Shown: positions 1-7,338 of the stretch, in pieces
How the letters are laid out: each line of letters starts with the position of its first letter
Position numbering within the stretch: position 1 is the stretch's first letter
Assembly: GCF_017676385.1 (NCBI RefSeq)
Contig: NZ_JAFFZN010000037.1
Coordinates: 1 to 64,000, forward strand
DNA: 64,000 bases
Source: Streptomyces spirodelae
GTDB taxonomy: Bacteria; Actinomycetota; Actinomycetes; Streptomycetales; Streptomycetaceae
Direction: 5' to 3'
Program-made: the position numbers and the translations under genes
The notes under the pieces: model-generated
What the model was told of the DNA's origin: nothing
Seen by the model: the letters and a program-made list of their open reading frames with translations, nothing else
Databases searched by the model: none

Positions 1-35
1 GACGGCGGGCGTGTCAACTGTGGGCCTCGGCTCCG

Positions 36-1694
36 TCAACGCTCGTCCCTGTCCAGGGTGATCCGGTCCTTGTGGGCGAGGCGGCCGTCCGCGAAGCAAA
101 GGCGGTACAGGGGCGAGTTGGAGAAGGTGCCCGTGCGGTAGAAGCGGCACTCGTTCGTGTGGTCGGGGTCCGGGGGGGCACCGCTCGGGCGGCTTTCCTC
201 GTCGAACTCGTAGGACGGGAGTCGCGGGGTCACCGAGGTCTTCGCCTCCCCGACGCGCAGGTCCTCGTACGTGTGCTGGGGCAGGACGGACTCGTGGGAG
301 GTGTAGAGCTGGAAGCCGTACATCAGCACGGCCAGGACGGCAGTGGCGGCGGCCGGTATCCACAGGGCGTTCGCCAGTCCTCGGCGTACGCGTTGCCGGG
401 CCTGGGCCAGCTCTTCGGTGGAGCGTGACCGTCCGGTGGCCGGCGGGTCCGGCGGGTGGGGGTCCGCGGTGACGTGGGTGAGGGGGAGGCGGGCCCGGAT
501 TTCGAAGGCGTCGTCGGAGGCGTGGGCCCGGAAGGTACCGCCGGCCTGGCGTACGCGTTCGTCCAGGCTGATCAGTCCTGTGCCGGAGCCGACCCCCGGG
601 GTGGGCGGAGCCCCACTTGTTCCGACGCCGTTGTGGACCGTCACTTCCAGCGCGGCCGAGCCCCGCCGTAGTCCGACGGTGATGGCGGAGCCGGGAGCGT
701 GCTTGGTCGCGTTGGTGACGGCTTCCTGGACGACGCGATAGGCGGCCCGGGCGACGAGTGGCGGGAGACCGGCCCAGTCCGCCTCCTCCGTTCCGTGCTG
801 CCGGAGGGTGATGCGTACACCGGAGGCGGCAGTGCGGGCCACCAGGTCGGGGACGGTCTCGGTGCCGCGGAGCCGCGCGGTGTCGCTGGTGTCCTGCTGG
901 AGCAGGCCGATGATCTGGCGGAGGCTCTCGGTGGCGTCGGCTGCGGCCTGGCGGAGCTCCGCAGCGGAGGCGCGGGCCGCCTCGTCCACGCCCGGTGACA
1001 CCTGGAGAGCGGCGGCGCGTACGGCTATGAGGCTGAGGTCGTGGCCGAGGGAGTCGTGCATGTCGCTCGCGATACGGGAGCGCTCACGCAGCCGGGTGCG
1101 TTCGGCCACCAGCTGCTGTTCGCGCTCCATGCGGGCGGCCAGCTCCCAGCCGGTGCTCTGGAGCGCGTACTGCTGGCGGCGGAAGCGGCCCAACAGCCAG
1201 GGGAGGACGGCCGCGAACAGGACGGTGGTCACGAGGGTGAACCAGTCCCACAGGCCGGCGCCCGGCAGGGTCAGGGCGAGTACGAGCCCCGCAGCGCAGA
1301 GTGCGGCCGCCGCGAGGAGCGAGGCGCGTGCGTCCTGGGTGCGGCGGCCCAGCAGGAAGCTGAGGGCGACCAGGGCGGGGCTGAAGGTGCTGGTGAACAG
1401 CTCGGGGGTGGCGATGAGGCCGAGGACGGCCGGGACGGCTGCGGCTGCCAGCGGGGCCCGGCGGCTCAGCGGCGCGGCGACGGCGAGCAGGGGCGCGGCC
1501 AGCACCCGGAGCCAGAGCGGGTCTTCGCCGAGGGTGGGGAGGGGATACGCCATGAACAGCCAGAGGGCCAGGTCGGCCAGCACCTCGCGGACCCGCCGAC
1601 GGCGCAGGTACTCGCGGAGCCGGGCCGGGAGTCGGCGAGCGGGTGCGAGGGAGTTCACGCTGGTCACCGTACGCGGCAGGGCCGAGCCGGACAT
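36..1694 (-). CDS. Two-component sensor histidine kinase with C-terminal membrane tail
   Basis: A 552-residue NarL/DesK-type (HisKA_3) histidine kinase that would autophosphorylate and pass phosphate to a response regulator. Four to six hydrophobic segments lie at about residues 40-170. The phosphoacceptor motif MHDSLGH places the phosphorylated His at residue 213, and the HATPase N-box (VVQEAVTNATKH) has its Asn at 328, with G-rich lid residues around 368-374. Unusually for this class, the kinase core is followed by a linker (405-440), another membrane helix (about 444-464) and roughly 90 further residues with two Cys. No response regulator lies beside it inside the window; it may sit beyond base 1. 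It is divergent from the DedA gene. The kinase call is secure; the signal sensed is unknown. Confidence 0.9.
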   Translation of the reverse strand: MSGSALPRTVTSVNSLAPARRLPARLREYLRRRRVREVLADLALWLFMAYPLPTLGEDPLWLRVLAAPLLAVAAPLSRRAPLAAAAVPAVLGLIATPELFTSTFSPALVALSFLLGRRTQDARASLLAAAALCAAGLVLALTLPGAGLWDWFTLVTTVLFAAVLPWLLGRFRRQQYALQSTGWELAARMEREQQLVAERTRLRERSRIASDMHDSLGHDLSLIAVRAAALQVSPGVDEAARASAAELRQAAADATESLRQIIGLLQQDTSDTARLRGTETVPDLVARTAASGVRITLRQHGTEEADWAGLPPLVARAAYRVVQEAVTNATKHAPGSAITVGLRRGSAALEVTVHNGVGTSGAPPTPGVGSGTGLISLDERVRQAGGTFRAHASDDAFEIRARLPLTHVTADPHPPDPPATGRSRSTEELAQARQRVRRGLANALWIPAAATAVLAVLMYGFQLYTSHESVLPQHTYEDLRVGEAKTSVTPRLPSYEFDEESRPSGAPPDPDHTNECRFYRTGTFSNSPLYRLCFADGRLAHKDRITLDRDER

Positions 1695-1755
1695 CTGTCG
1701 AAAGTGGAGGGTGGCCGACGACGATCGTGGGCTGCTGGGCGGCTGGTGCGCTCCG

Positions 1756-1761
1756 TACGTT
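1756..1761 (+). promoter_or_regulatory. Candidate -10 box of a leaderless promoter (DedA gene)
   Basis: TACGTT fits the actinobacterial TANNNT -10 consensus and ends 7 nt before the ATG at 1769, so the transcript probably starts at or next to the start codon. No convincing -35 element is visible. Confidence 0.4.
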
Positions 1762-1768
1762 CCGGAGA

Positions 1769-2368
1769 ATGAACGAGGCGATGGTGCACGCGGTCGAGGG
1801 GTTCGTCAGTACGCCATGGGTGTATGTGGCGCTGTTCGCGATCGCGATGCTGGATGGATTCTTCCCCGTGGTGCCGAGCGAGACGCTGGTGATCACCCTG
1901 GGGGTGTTCGCCGCCGCGCAGGGCGAACCCGCGTTGCCGCTGGTGATCGTGGTGGCGGCGCTCGGTGCTTTCGTCGGGGACCACGTCTCGTACGCGATCG
2001 GACGGCGCTTCGGGGCGCGTATCCAGGCGCGGCTGCGAGAGGGGGGCCGGGGGCGGCGGGTCCATGAGCGGGTGGGGCGGATGCTGGCCGAGCGGGGCGG
2101 GCTGGTGCTGGTGGCGGCGCGCTACATCCCCGGCGGCCGGACGGCGGCCACGCTCACCACCGGGGCGACCGGGTTTCCGCGCCGGTCGTTCACCCGGTTC
2201 GACGCCGTGGCCGTGGTGAGCTGGGCGGTCTATTCGGCCTGTCTGGGGTATGTCGGCGGTGCGGCCTTCGAGGAGACGCCGCTGTACGGGGTGGCGCTCG
2301 GGCTGGCCCTGGCGTTCACGATCACGCTGGTGCACGAGGGGGTGCGGGGATCGCGGGCCCGGCAATGA
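1769..2368 (+). CDS. DedA family membrane protein
   Basis: A 199-residue DedA (SNARE-associated/VTT) protein. Members are inner-membrane proteins implicated in lipid flipping and membrane homeostasis. The family hallmark is seen near the N-terminus: a first hydrophobic stretch with the acidic FFPVVPSET motif, then the G-DH-SYAIGRRFG segment, and later the R-IPGGR-----ATG motif around residues 112-130, ending in two hydrophobic helices. I chose the ATG at 1769 because a TACGTT -10 box lies 7 nt upstream, suggesting a leaderless message; an in-frame ATG at 1781 is the alternative. It is divergent from the histidine kinase and runs into a hairpin shared with proC. Substrate unknown. Confidence 0.88.
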   Translation: MNEAMVHAVEGFVSTPWVYVALFAIAMLDGFFPVVPSETLVITLGVFAAAQGEPALPLVIVVAALGAFVGDHVSYAIGRRFGARIQARLREGGRGRRVHERVGRMLAERGGLVLVAARYIPGGRTAATLTTGATGFPRRSFTRFDAVAVVSWAVYSACLGYVGGAAFEETPLYGVALGLALAFTITLVHEGVRGSRARQ

Positions 2369-2382
2369 GGGGTGTGCCAGGG

Positions 2383-2424
2383 GCGCCTGGGGGCACCGGG
2401 AGGTACCCGGGGGCGGCCAGGCGC
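2383..2424. terminator. Nested hairpin between convergent DedA gene and proC
   Basis: GCGCCTGG (2383-2390) pairs with CCAGGCGC (2417-2424), and inside it CCGGG (2396-2400) pairs with CCCGG (2406-2410). It lies in the 83-bp gap between two convergent genes and could end transcription from both sides. There is no T-tract, as is usual in Streptomyces. Confidence 0.5.
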
Positions 2425-2451
2425 GCCCGGGCGCTCCTCCTCGGCTGGCCG

Positions 2452-3255
2452 TCAGCTCCCCAGTTCGCGGCTGCGGTCGCGTGCCGCCTCGATGGCGTCG
2501 ATGAAGGCGGCACGGACGCGGTGGTTCTCCAGTTCGCGGATGGCGTTGATCGTCGTACCGCCCGGCGAGGTGACGTTCTCGCGGAGGGTGACGGGGTGTT
2601 CGCCGCTGTCGCGGAGCATGGTGGCGGCGCCGACGGCGGCCTGGACGATCAGTTCGTGGGCCTTGTCGCGCGGGAGGCCGAGCTGGATGCCCGCGTCGGT
2701 CATGGCCTCGACCAGGAAGAAGAAGTAGGCGGGGCCGGAGCCGGAGAGCGCGGTGGCCGCGTCCTGCTGGCCCTCGGGGAGGCGGAGGGTCTTACCGACG
2801 CCGCCGAAGATCTCGTCGGCGAGTTTCAGGTGGTCCTCGGTGGTGTGGGTGCCCGGCGAGATGACGGACATCGCCTCGTCGACCAGCGCAGGAGTGTTGG
2901 TCATGACGCGGATGACGGGGGTGCCCTGGGCGAGGCGCTGTTCGAGGTAGCGGGTGGTGATGCCGGCGGCGCCGCTGATCACCAGGCGGTCGGCGGGCAC
3001 ATGCGGGGCTAGCTCGTCCAGCAGCGCGCCCATGTCCTGCGGCTTGGGGGTGAGGATGAGGGTGTCGGCGGTCTTGGCGGCCTCCGCGTTGCCGACGGTC
3101 TCCACACCGTAGCGCTCGCGCAGTTCGGCGGCGCGCTCGGGGCGGCGGCTGGTGGCCAGGAGGCGGGAGGGCGACCAGCCGCCTCGCAGCATGCCGGAGA
3201 GCAGCGCCTCCCCGATCTTGCCGGTGCCGAGGACCGCGACTTTCTGGGTGGTCAT
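2452..3255 (-). CDS. proC: Pyrroline-5-carboxylate reductase
   Basis: A 267-residue ProC, which catalyses the last step of proline synthesis: NAD(P)H-dependent reduction of 1-pyrroline-5-carboxylate to proline in the cytoplasm. The N-terminal Rossmann motif VLGTGKIGEALLSGM begins at about residue 8. The C-terminal P5CR dimerisation signature is clear: ALSGSGPAYFFFLVEAM, then the G-----A-EL---A--G stretch and TSPGGTT. The start at 3255 (MTTQKVAV) was chosen because it begins just before the Rossmann strand, matches the usual ~270-residue family length and follows a GAGGTGAAG ribosome site. A longer in-frame upstream extension is Arg/Ala-rich and not family-like. It is transcribed alone, apparently. 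Confidence 0.95.
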   Translation of the reverse strand: MTTQKVAVLGTGKIGEALLSGMLRGGWSPSRLLATSRRPERAAELRERYGVETVGNAEAAKTADTLILTPKPQDMGALLDELAPHVPADRLVISGAAGITTRYLEQRLAQGTPVIRVMTNTPALVDEAMSVISPGTHTTEDHLKLADEIFGGVGKTLRLPEGQQDAATALSGSGPAYFFFLVEAMTDAGIQLGLPRDKAHELIVQAAVGAATMLRDSGEHPVTLRENVTSPGGTTINAIRELENHRVRAAFIDAIEAARDRSRELGS

Positions 3256-3423
3256 GGGGTGCTTCACCTCGTGCGTTGTTGCGCGTCGGACGCCGTGTGG
3301 CCGCCTGCCCGCGATCGCGGACACCGCATCCATCCTCCCACCGGCCCGCCGCCGGACCGCGCCTCGTTCCACAGCGCGGACGGGGGTCCCCACCGCTGAC
3401 GCGAGCCCCAAGCGCGGACGTGC

Positions 3424-4161
3424 TCAGGCCGTACGGCGGCGGAGGGTGGCGGCCCCGAGGAAGAGGACGAGGAGGGCGCTGCCCGCGACGATCACCGCGT
3501 CCCGGACGAAGTCCCCGGTGGCGTCCGGGTGCTTGAGGACCTCCGTCATGCCGTCGACCGCGTAGGACATGGGCAGCACATTGGAGACCGCCTCGAGGGC
3601 CGGCTGCATGCTGCCGCGCGGGGCGAACAGGCCGCACAGCAGGATCTGCGGGAAGACGATGGCGGGCATGAACTGGACCACCTGGAACTCGGAGGCGGCG
3701 AACGCGGAGACGAAGAGCCCCAGTGCCGTGCCCAGCAGGGCGTCGAGCAGCGCGATGAACAGCAGCAGCCAGGGCGAGCCCGCGATGTCGAGGTCGAGGA
3801 ACCAGACCGCGACGCCGGTGGCGACGGATGCCTGGACGACGGCGAGCACACCGAAAGCCAGTGCGTAGCCGACGATCAGGTCGGCCTTGCCCAGCGGCAT
3901 GGACAGCAGCCGCTCCAGCGTGCCCGAGGTGCGTTCGCGCAGCGTGGCGATGGAGGTGACCAGGAACATCGTCACCAGCGGGAAGATGCCCAGCAGCGAG
4001 GCGCCGATGCTGTCGAAGGAGCGGCGGTCCGCGTCGAAGACGTAGTAGAGCAGCACCAGCAGCAGTACGGGCACGAGCAGCAGCAGTGCGATCGTCCGGG
4101 GGTCGTGGGCGAGCTGACGCAGGACGCGGCGTGCGGTGGCGAGCGTGCGGGCGGCGTTCAT
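3424..4161 (-). CDS. ABC-2 type transporter permease
   Basis: A 245-residue integral membrane subunit of an ABC-2 exporter. Six hydrophobic helices are visible: one near the N-terminus (ALLLLVPVLLLVLLYYVF), then clusters at about 57-75, 97-125, 130-160, 165-185 and 222-240. The cytoplasmic loop RERTSGTLERLLSMP (about 75-90) is the typical coupling loop of ABC-2 permeases related to drug/daunorubicin exporters. Its start codon overlaps the stop of the ATPase gene by 4 bp (ATGA, 4158-4161), so the pair is translationally coupled. Exported substrate unknown; drug or lipid efflux is inference from family. Confidence 0.9.
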   Translation of the reverse strand: MNAARTLATARRVLRQLAHDPRTIALLLLVPVLLLVLLYYVFDADRRSFDSIGASLLGIFPLVTMFLVTSIATLRERTSGTLERLLSMPLGKADLIVGYALAFGVLAVVQASVATGVAVWFLDLDIAGSPWLLLFIALLDALLGTALGLFVSAFAASEFQVVQFMPAIVFPQILLCGLFAPRGSMQPALEAVSNVLPMSYAVDGMTEVLKHPDATGDFVRDAVIVAGSALLVLFLGAATLRRRTA

Positions 4162-5033
4162 GAGGTGGCTCCGGAGGACTTGTCGGCGGACTCGGCGCGG
4201 TCCAGGTCGCTGCGCGCGGACCCGTCACTGGACGACTCACCGCGGGACACCTCGCCGCGTGCGGACTCGACGAGCTTGAGGAAGGCGTCCTCGACGGTGT
4301 CGCTGCCGGTGTTCTCGCGGAGGGCCTGCGGGGTGTCGGCGGCCAGCAGGGTGCCTTCCCTGATCAGGAGCAGGTGTTCACAGCGGTCGGCCTCGTCCAT
4401 GACGTGCGAGGAGATCAGCAGGGTGGTGCCGCGTGCGGCGAGGCGGTGGAAGAGGTTCCACAGGTCGCGGCGGAGCACCGGGTCGAGGCCGACGGTGGGC
4501 TCGTCGAGGACGAGGAGTTCGGGGGTGCCCAGCAGCGCGACGGCGAGGGAGACACGGGACGACTGGCCGCCGGAGAGGTTGCCGGCCAGGTCGTCGGCGT
4601 GCGAGGTGAGGTCGACGTCGGTAAGGGCCTGCTCGACGGCGGCGGCGCGGTCGGCGTGGGGGATGCCGAGGACTGCCGCGTAGTAGTCGAGGTTCTGCCG
4701 TGCCGTCAGGTCGGCGTAGACGGACGGGGACTGGGTGACGTAGCCGACCCGGGAGCGCAGCGGCGCGGTGCCGGCGGGCCTGCCCAGCACGTCGAGGGTG
4801 CCGGTGACCTTGGCCTGGGTGCCGACGATGGCGCGGATGAGGGTGGATTTGCCGCTGCCCGAGGGGCCGAGGAGACCGGTGACGGTGCCGGGTCGGACGT
4901 CGAAGGAGAGGTTGTCGAGCACCCGGCGGCTGCCGCGTACGACGGTGAGGTCGCGGGCGTGGACGGCGGCGGCCGGGGCGGCGTCCGCGGCAGCGTGGGT
5001 GCGCGAGGGGGCGCGCGGCGACTTATTCATCAT
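4158..5033 (-). CDS. ABC transporter ATP-binding protein
   Basis: A 291-residue ATPase that powers the adjacent ABC-2 permease. Walker A GPSGSGKST is at residues 56-64, the ABC signature LSGGQ at 153-157, Walker B LLVLDE at 173-178, and the H-loop in SSHVMDEAD follows. The ~20 N-terminal residues are Ala/Pro-rich and the last ~40 are charged and low-complexity. Two tandem ATGs open the gene; the upstream one lies inside an AT-rich palindrome and 7 nt below an AATAAT -10 box, implying a leaderless, repressible message separate from the MmyB-type gene that ends only 8 bp upstream. Confidence 0.92.
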   Translation of the reverse strand: MMNKSPRAPSRTHAAADAAPAAAVHARDLTVVRGSRRVLDNLSFDVRPGTVTGLLGPSGSGKSTLIRAIVGTQAKVTGTLDVLGRPAGTAPLRSRVGYVTQSPSVYADLTARQNLDYYAAVLGIPHADRAAAVEQALTDVDLTSHADDLAGNLSGGQSSRVSLAVALLGTPELLVLDEPTVGLDPVLRRDLWNLFHRLAARGTTLLISSHVMDEADRCEHLLLIREGTLLAADTPQALRENTGSDTVEDAFLKLVESARGEVSRGESSSDGSARSDLDRAESADKSSGATS

Positions 5034-5042
5034 GTGATGAAT
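5025..5042. promoter_or_regulatory. Palindromic operator overlapping promoter and start codon of the ABC efflux pair
   Basis: ATTCATCA and TGATGAAT are perfect 8-bp inverted arms with a 2-bp centre. In this GC-rich genome such an AT-rich dyad stands out. It overlaps the -10 box (5041-5046) and the tandem start codons of the ATPase gene, a position where a bound repressor would block initiation. Which regulator binds is unknown. Confidence 0.6.
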
Positions 5043-5070
5043 TATTGTCTGCCGTCTCCCGGCGCGTCAA
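5041..5070 (-). promoter_or_regulatory. Promoter of the ABC-2 efflux operon
   Basis: Read on the minus strand: TTGACG (5065-5070), an 18-bp spacer, AATAAT (5041-5046), then 7 nt to the ATG at 5033. Both hexamers are close to the vegetative consensus. It lies within the 3' end of the upstream regulator gene, so the ABC genes can be transcribed independently. Confidence 0.6.
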
Positions 5071-5923
5071 GCGCATCCGCACCTGCCGTCAGCTCCTGGG
5101 TGCCGATGACCGAGAGAAGTTCCAGTTGGGCAGCGCCTTCGCTGCCGGGCGGCGCGGAGAACCACAGCAGGCGCTGCCGCCCGTCCTCGCTGAACAGGCT
5201 GTGACAGTCCAGCTCGATCACCCCGAGCGTGGGATGCACGATGCGCTTGTGGTCGGCCCGCCGCAGACCCACGTCGTGTGCGTCCCACAGCGCGGCGAAC
5301 TCCGGGCTGCGCCTGCGCAGCCCGCCCACCAGCCGTGCCACCTCGGCGTCGCGACCGCGCCGGGCCGCCACGGCGCGCAGATCGGCGACGAACACCCGCG
5401 AGTGGTGCGGGTGGTCCTCCGCGGGGTAGAGCGCCCGCGCGTCAGGGTCGGTGAACCATCGATGGACAAGGCTCGCCGCGGGGCCGCGAGCCGCCGGAGC
5501 CCGTCCGACGAGCGCGCGGGCCAGGTCGTTCTGGACCAGGGTCTCGTGCAGATCGGTGATGATCTGGGCGGGAGTGGTGGTGAGCTGGTCCAGCAGGCCG
5601 AGCAGAGCCGGCTCGACATGCGCCGCCGTGCCGTGAGCGGCCGTCGGCAGCGGCCGCTCCGCCAAGTGGAACAGATGGTCGCGCTCGTCACCCCGCAACC
5701 GCAGCGCCCGGGCGAGCGCCGCCAGCACCTGGGCCGAGGGCCGGACACCCCGGCCGCGCTCCAGCTCGGTGTAGTAGTCGGCGGACAGCCCGGCCAGCTG
5801 CGCGACCTCCTCACGCCGCAGCCCTGGCACCCTGCGCCGGGGGCCGCTGGGCAGGCCCACATCAGCCGGGCGGACCCGGTCGCGCCGGGATCTGAGAAAT
5901 GCGGCGAGTTCCGATTCATTCAC
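5042..5923 (-). CDS. MmyB-family helix-turn-helix transcriptional regulator
   Basis: A 293-residue DNA-binding regulator. The N-terminus carries an XRE-type HTH of the HTH_31 kind (ELAAFLRSRRDRVRP, then REEVAQLAGLSADYYTELE at about 36-55). The rest matches the MmyB-like ligand-binding domain, with the C-terminal conserved stretch LGVIELDCHSLF. Such proteins typically repress a divergent oxidoreductase gene, and here an SDR gene is divergent, separated by 236 bp that contain extensive inverted repeats. The start is GTG at 5923. The gene ends 8 bp before the ABC ATPase gene but that gene has its own promoter. Ligand unknown. Confidence 0.9.
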   Translation of the reverse strand: MNESELAAFLRSRRDRVRPADVGLPSGPRRRVPGLRREEVAQLAGLSADYYTELERGRGVRPSAQVLAALARALRLRGDERDHLFHLAERPLPTAAHGTAAHVEPALLGLLDQLTTTPAQIITDLHETLVQNDLARALVGRAPAARGPAASLVHRWFTDPDARALYPAEDHPHHSRVFVADLRAVAARRGRDAEVARLVGGLRRRSPEFAALWDAHDVGLRRADHKRIVHPTLGVIELDCHSLFSEDGRQRLLWFSAPPGSEGAAQLELLSVIGTQELTAGADALDAPGDGRQ

Positions 5924-5931
5924 GCTGCCAT

Positions 5932-6007
5932 CGTCACGCGGGCCGACTTACCGAGCCAGGGGTCGCCGACCCCCGGGTAATCGGCGCCCTGGCAGGCCCG
6001 CGTGACG
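5932..6007. repeat. Nested inverted repeats in the MmyB/SDR intergenic region
   Basis: A perfect 13-bp inverted repeat (5932-5944 with 5995-6007) encloses GCCAGGG/CCCTGGC (5955-5961 with 5987-5993) and a competing inner dyad GGGGTC-GCC-GACCCC (5959-5973), plus TTACC/GGTAA (5948-5952 with 5976-5980). It begins 9 bp upstream of the regulator start codon. It may be an operator array or a folded leader of the regulator mRNA. Confidence 0.6.
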
Positions 6008-6159
6008 GGGCCCAGGCTGAAGAGGCGAGCAGGACGCGGCGCCGGGCCGCGCGATCCCTTCCCACTTCCGGCTGCCCGCTCTCCGCTTCCTGTTCGCCGT
6101 CCAGCACCGCCCCTCTCACTTTCCGACTTTCCGACCCAGCACCGTTCGCAGGAGACGCC

Positions 6160-6933
6160 ATGTCCACCCAGCAGCAGTCCCAGCCCGACTCCCGGCCCGG
6201 CACGGCCGGCCGCGTCGCCGTCGTGACCGGCGGCTCGCGCGGTATCGGCCGCGCGACGGTGGGCCGACTGGCCGCCGACGGCTTTGCCGTCGTGGTCGGC
6301 TACGCCGGGAACCGGGAACTCGCCGAGACCGCGGCGAAGGAGATCACCGCGGGCGGCGGCCGGGCGTTGGCCGTACAGGCCGACGTCGGCGACGAGCAGC
6401 AGGTCGCAGCGCTGTTCGACGCCGCCGAGTCGGCGTTCGGCGGCGTCGACGCGGTGGTACACGCGGCCGGCCGGGGGCATCTGGCCCCGGTCGCCGAAAT
6501 GGACCTGTCCGAGCTGGACGCGGTGCTCCGCACCAACGTGCGGGGCACCTTCGTCGTCGCCCAGCAGGCGGCCCGCAGGACGCGTCCGGGCGGGACGCTG
6601 GTCACCTTCTCCTCGTCCGTGGTGGGCCTGGCCTTCCCCGGATACGGCGCCTACGCGGGCGGCAAGGGCGCGGTCGAAGCCCTCACGTTGATCCTCGCGC
6701 GGGAGCTGCGCGGGCGGGATGTCACCGTCAACGCCGTCGCGCCCGGTCCCACCGCCACCGATCTGTTCCTCGACGGCAAGGACGAGGAGACCGTCGCCCG
6801 GCTGGCCGCGCAGCCCCCGCTGGAACGCCTCGGCACACCCGCCGACATCGCCGAGCTCGTGGCCTTCCTCGCCTCACCGGGCGGGCACTGGGTCAACGGC
6901 CAGGTCATCCGCGCCAACGGCGGCATCGTCTGA
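6160..6933 (+). CDS. SDR family NAD(P)-dependent oxidoreductase
   Basis: A 257-residue classical short-chain dehydrogenase/reductase. The cofactor motif TGGSRGIG is at residues 23-30, the catalytic Ser region TFSSS at 149-153, and YxxxK as Y165-x3-K169. The C-terminal GHWVNGQVIRANGG stretch is the family ending. An alcohol or ketone is reduced or oxidised with NAD(P)(H); the substrate cannot be read. Start at 6160 is supported by GGAG at 6151-6154. It is followed 62 bp downstream by a tautomerase-like gene and is divergent from the MmyB-type regulator that probably controls it. Confidence 0.92.
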   Translation: MSTQQQSQPDSRPGTAGRVAVVTGGSRGIGRATVGRLAADGFAVVVGYAGNRELAETAAKEITAGGGRALAVQADVGDEQQVAALFDAAESAFGGVDAVVHAAGRGHLAPVAEMDLSELDAVLRTNVRGTFVVAQQAARRTRPGGTLVTFSSSVVGLAFPGYGAYAGGKGAVEALTLILARELRGRDVTVNAVAPGPTATDLFLDGKDEETVARLAAQPPLERLGTPADIAELVAFLASPGGHWVNGQVIRANGGIV

Positions 6934-6995
6934 CAGCCGTCGGCAGCACTTTTCCCGCTCCCGTCACAACCACAACCGATCTGAAAGAGACACTC

Positions 6996-7229
6996 ATGCC
7001 TTTCGCGAACTTCAAGGTCCCTGCCGGAACGCTCGACGAGCAGCAGAAGGAGGAGCTCGTCACCCGGACCACCGAGCTGTATGTCGAGATCTACGGCGAA
7101 CGAGCCCGTGCCAACACCATGGTCCTGGTCGAGGAGGTCACCGACGGCGGCTGGGGCATCGGGGGCAACGTGCTGACGCTGGCTGCGCTGGGGCAGCCCT
7201 CCGGCGGTGAGTCGGCTGCTCACGGGTAG
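6996..7229 (+). CDS. 4-oxalocrotonate tautomerase-like protein
   Basis: A 77-residue protein with the tautomerase superfamily layout: Met-Pro at the start, so that processing exposes the catalytic N-terminal Pro, then a beta-alpha-beta unit (ANFKVPAGTLDEQQKEELV...) and a second strand with NTMVLVEEV. Members tautomerise keto-enol substrates or dehalogenate small acids as oligomers. It probably forms an operon with the preceding SDR gene. The C-terminal ~10 residues are polar and probably disordered. Substrate unknown. Confidence 0.85.
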   Translation: MPFANFKVPAGTLDEQQKEELVTRTTELYVEIYGERARANTMVLVEEVTDGGWGIGGNVLTLAALGQPSGGESAAHG

Positions 7230-7278
7230 CCCCTGACCGGGCGCTGCAGGCTGCCGGTCCTTTGTGGTTGCTCGCGCG

Positions 7279-7309
7279 GTTCCCCGCGCCCCTTCGGGGC
7301 ACGGGGAAC
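7279..7309. terminator. Strong hairpin of the common Streptomyces GCGC-GTTCCCC repeat family
   Basis: A 14-bp stem (7279-7292 with 7296-7309, one mismatch) closes a TTC loop: GTTCCCCGCGCCCC facing GGGGCACGGGGAAC. It lies between the convergent tautomerase and MMPL genes, so it is probably a bidirectional terminator. A related copy lies at 11034-11065; this sequence type is widespread between genes in Streptomyces. Confidence 0.75.
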
Positions 7310-7338
7310 TGCGGCAGTCGGCGGTGGCGTTGCCACGT

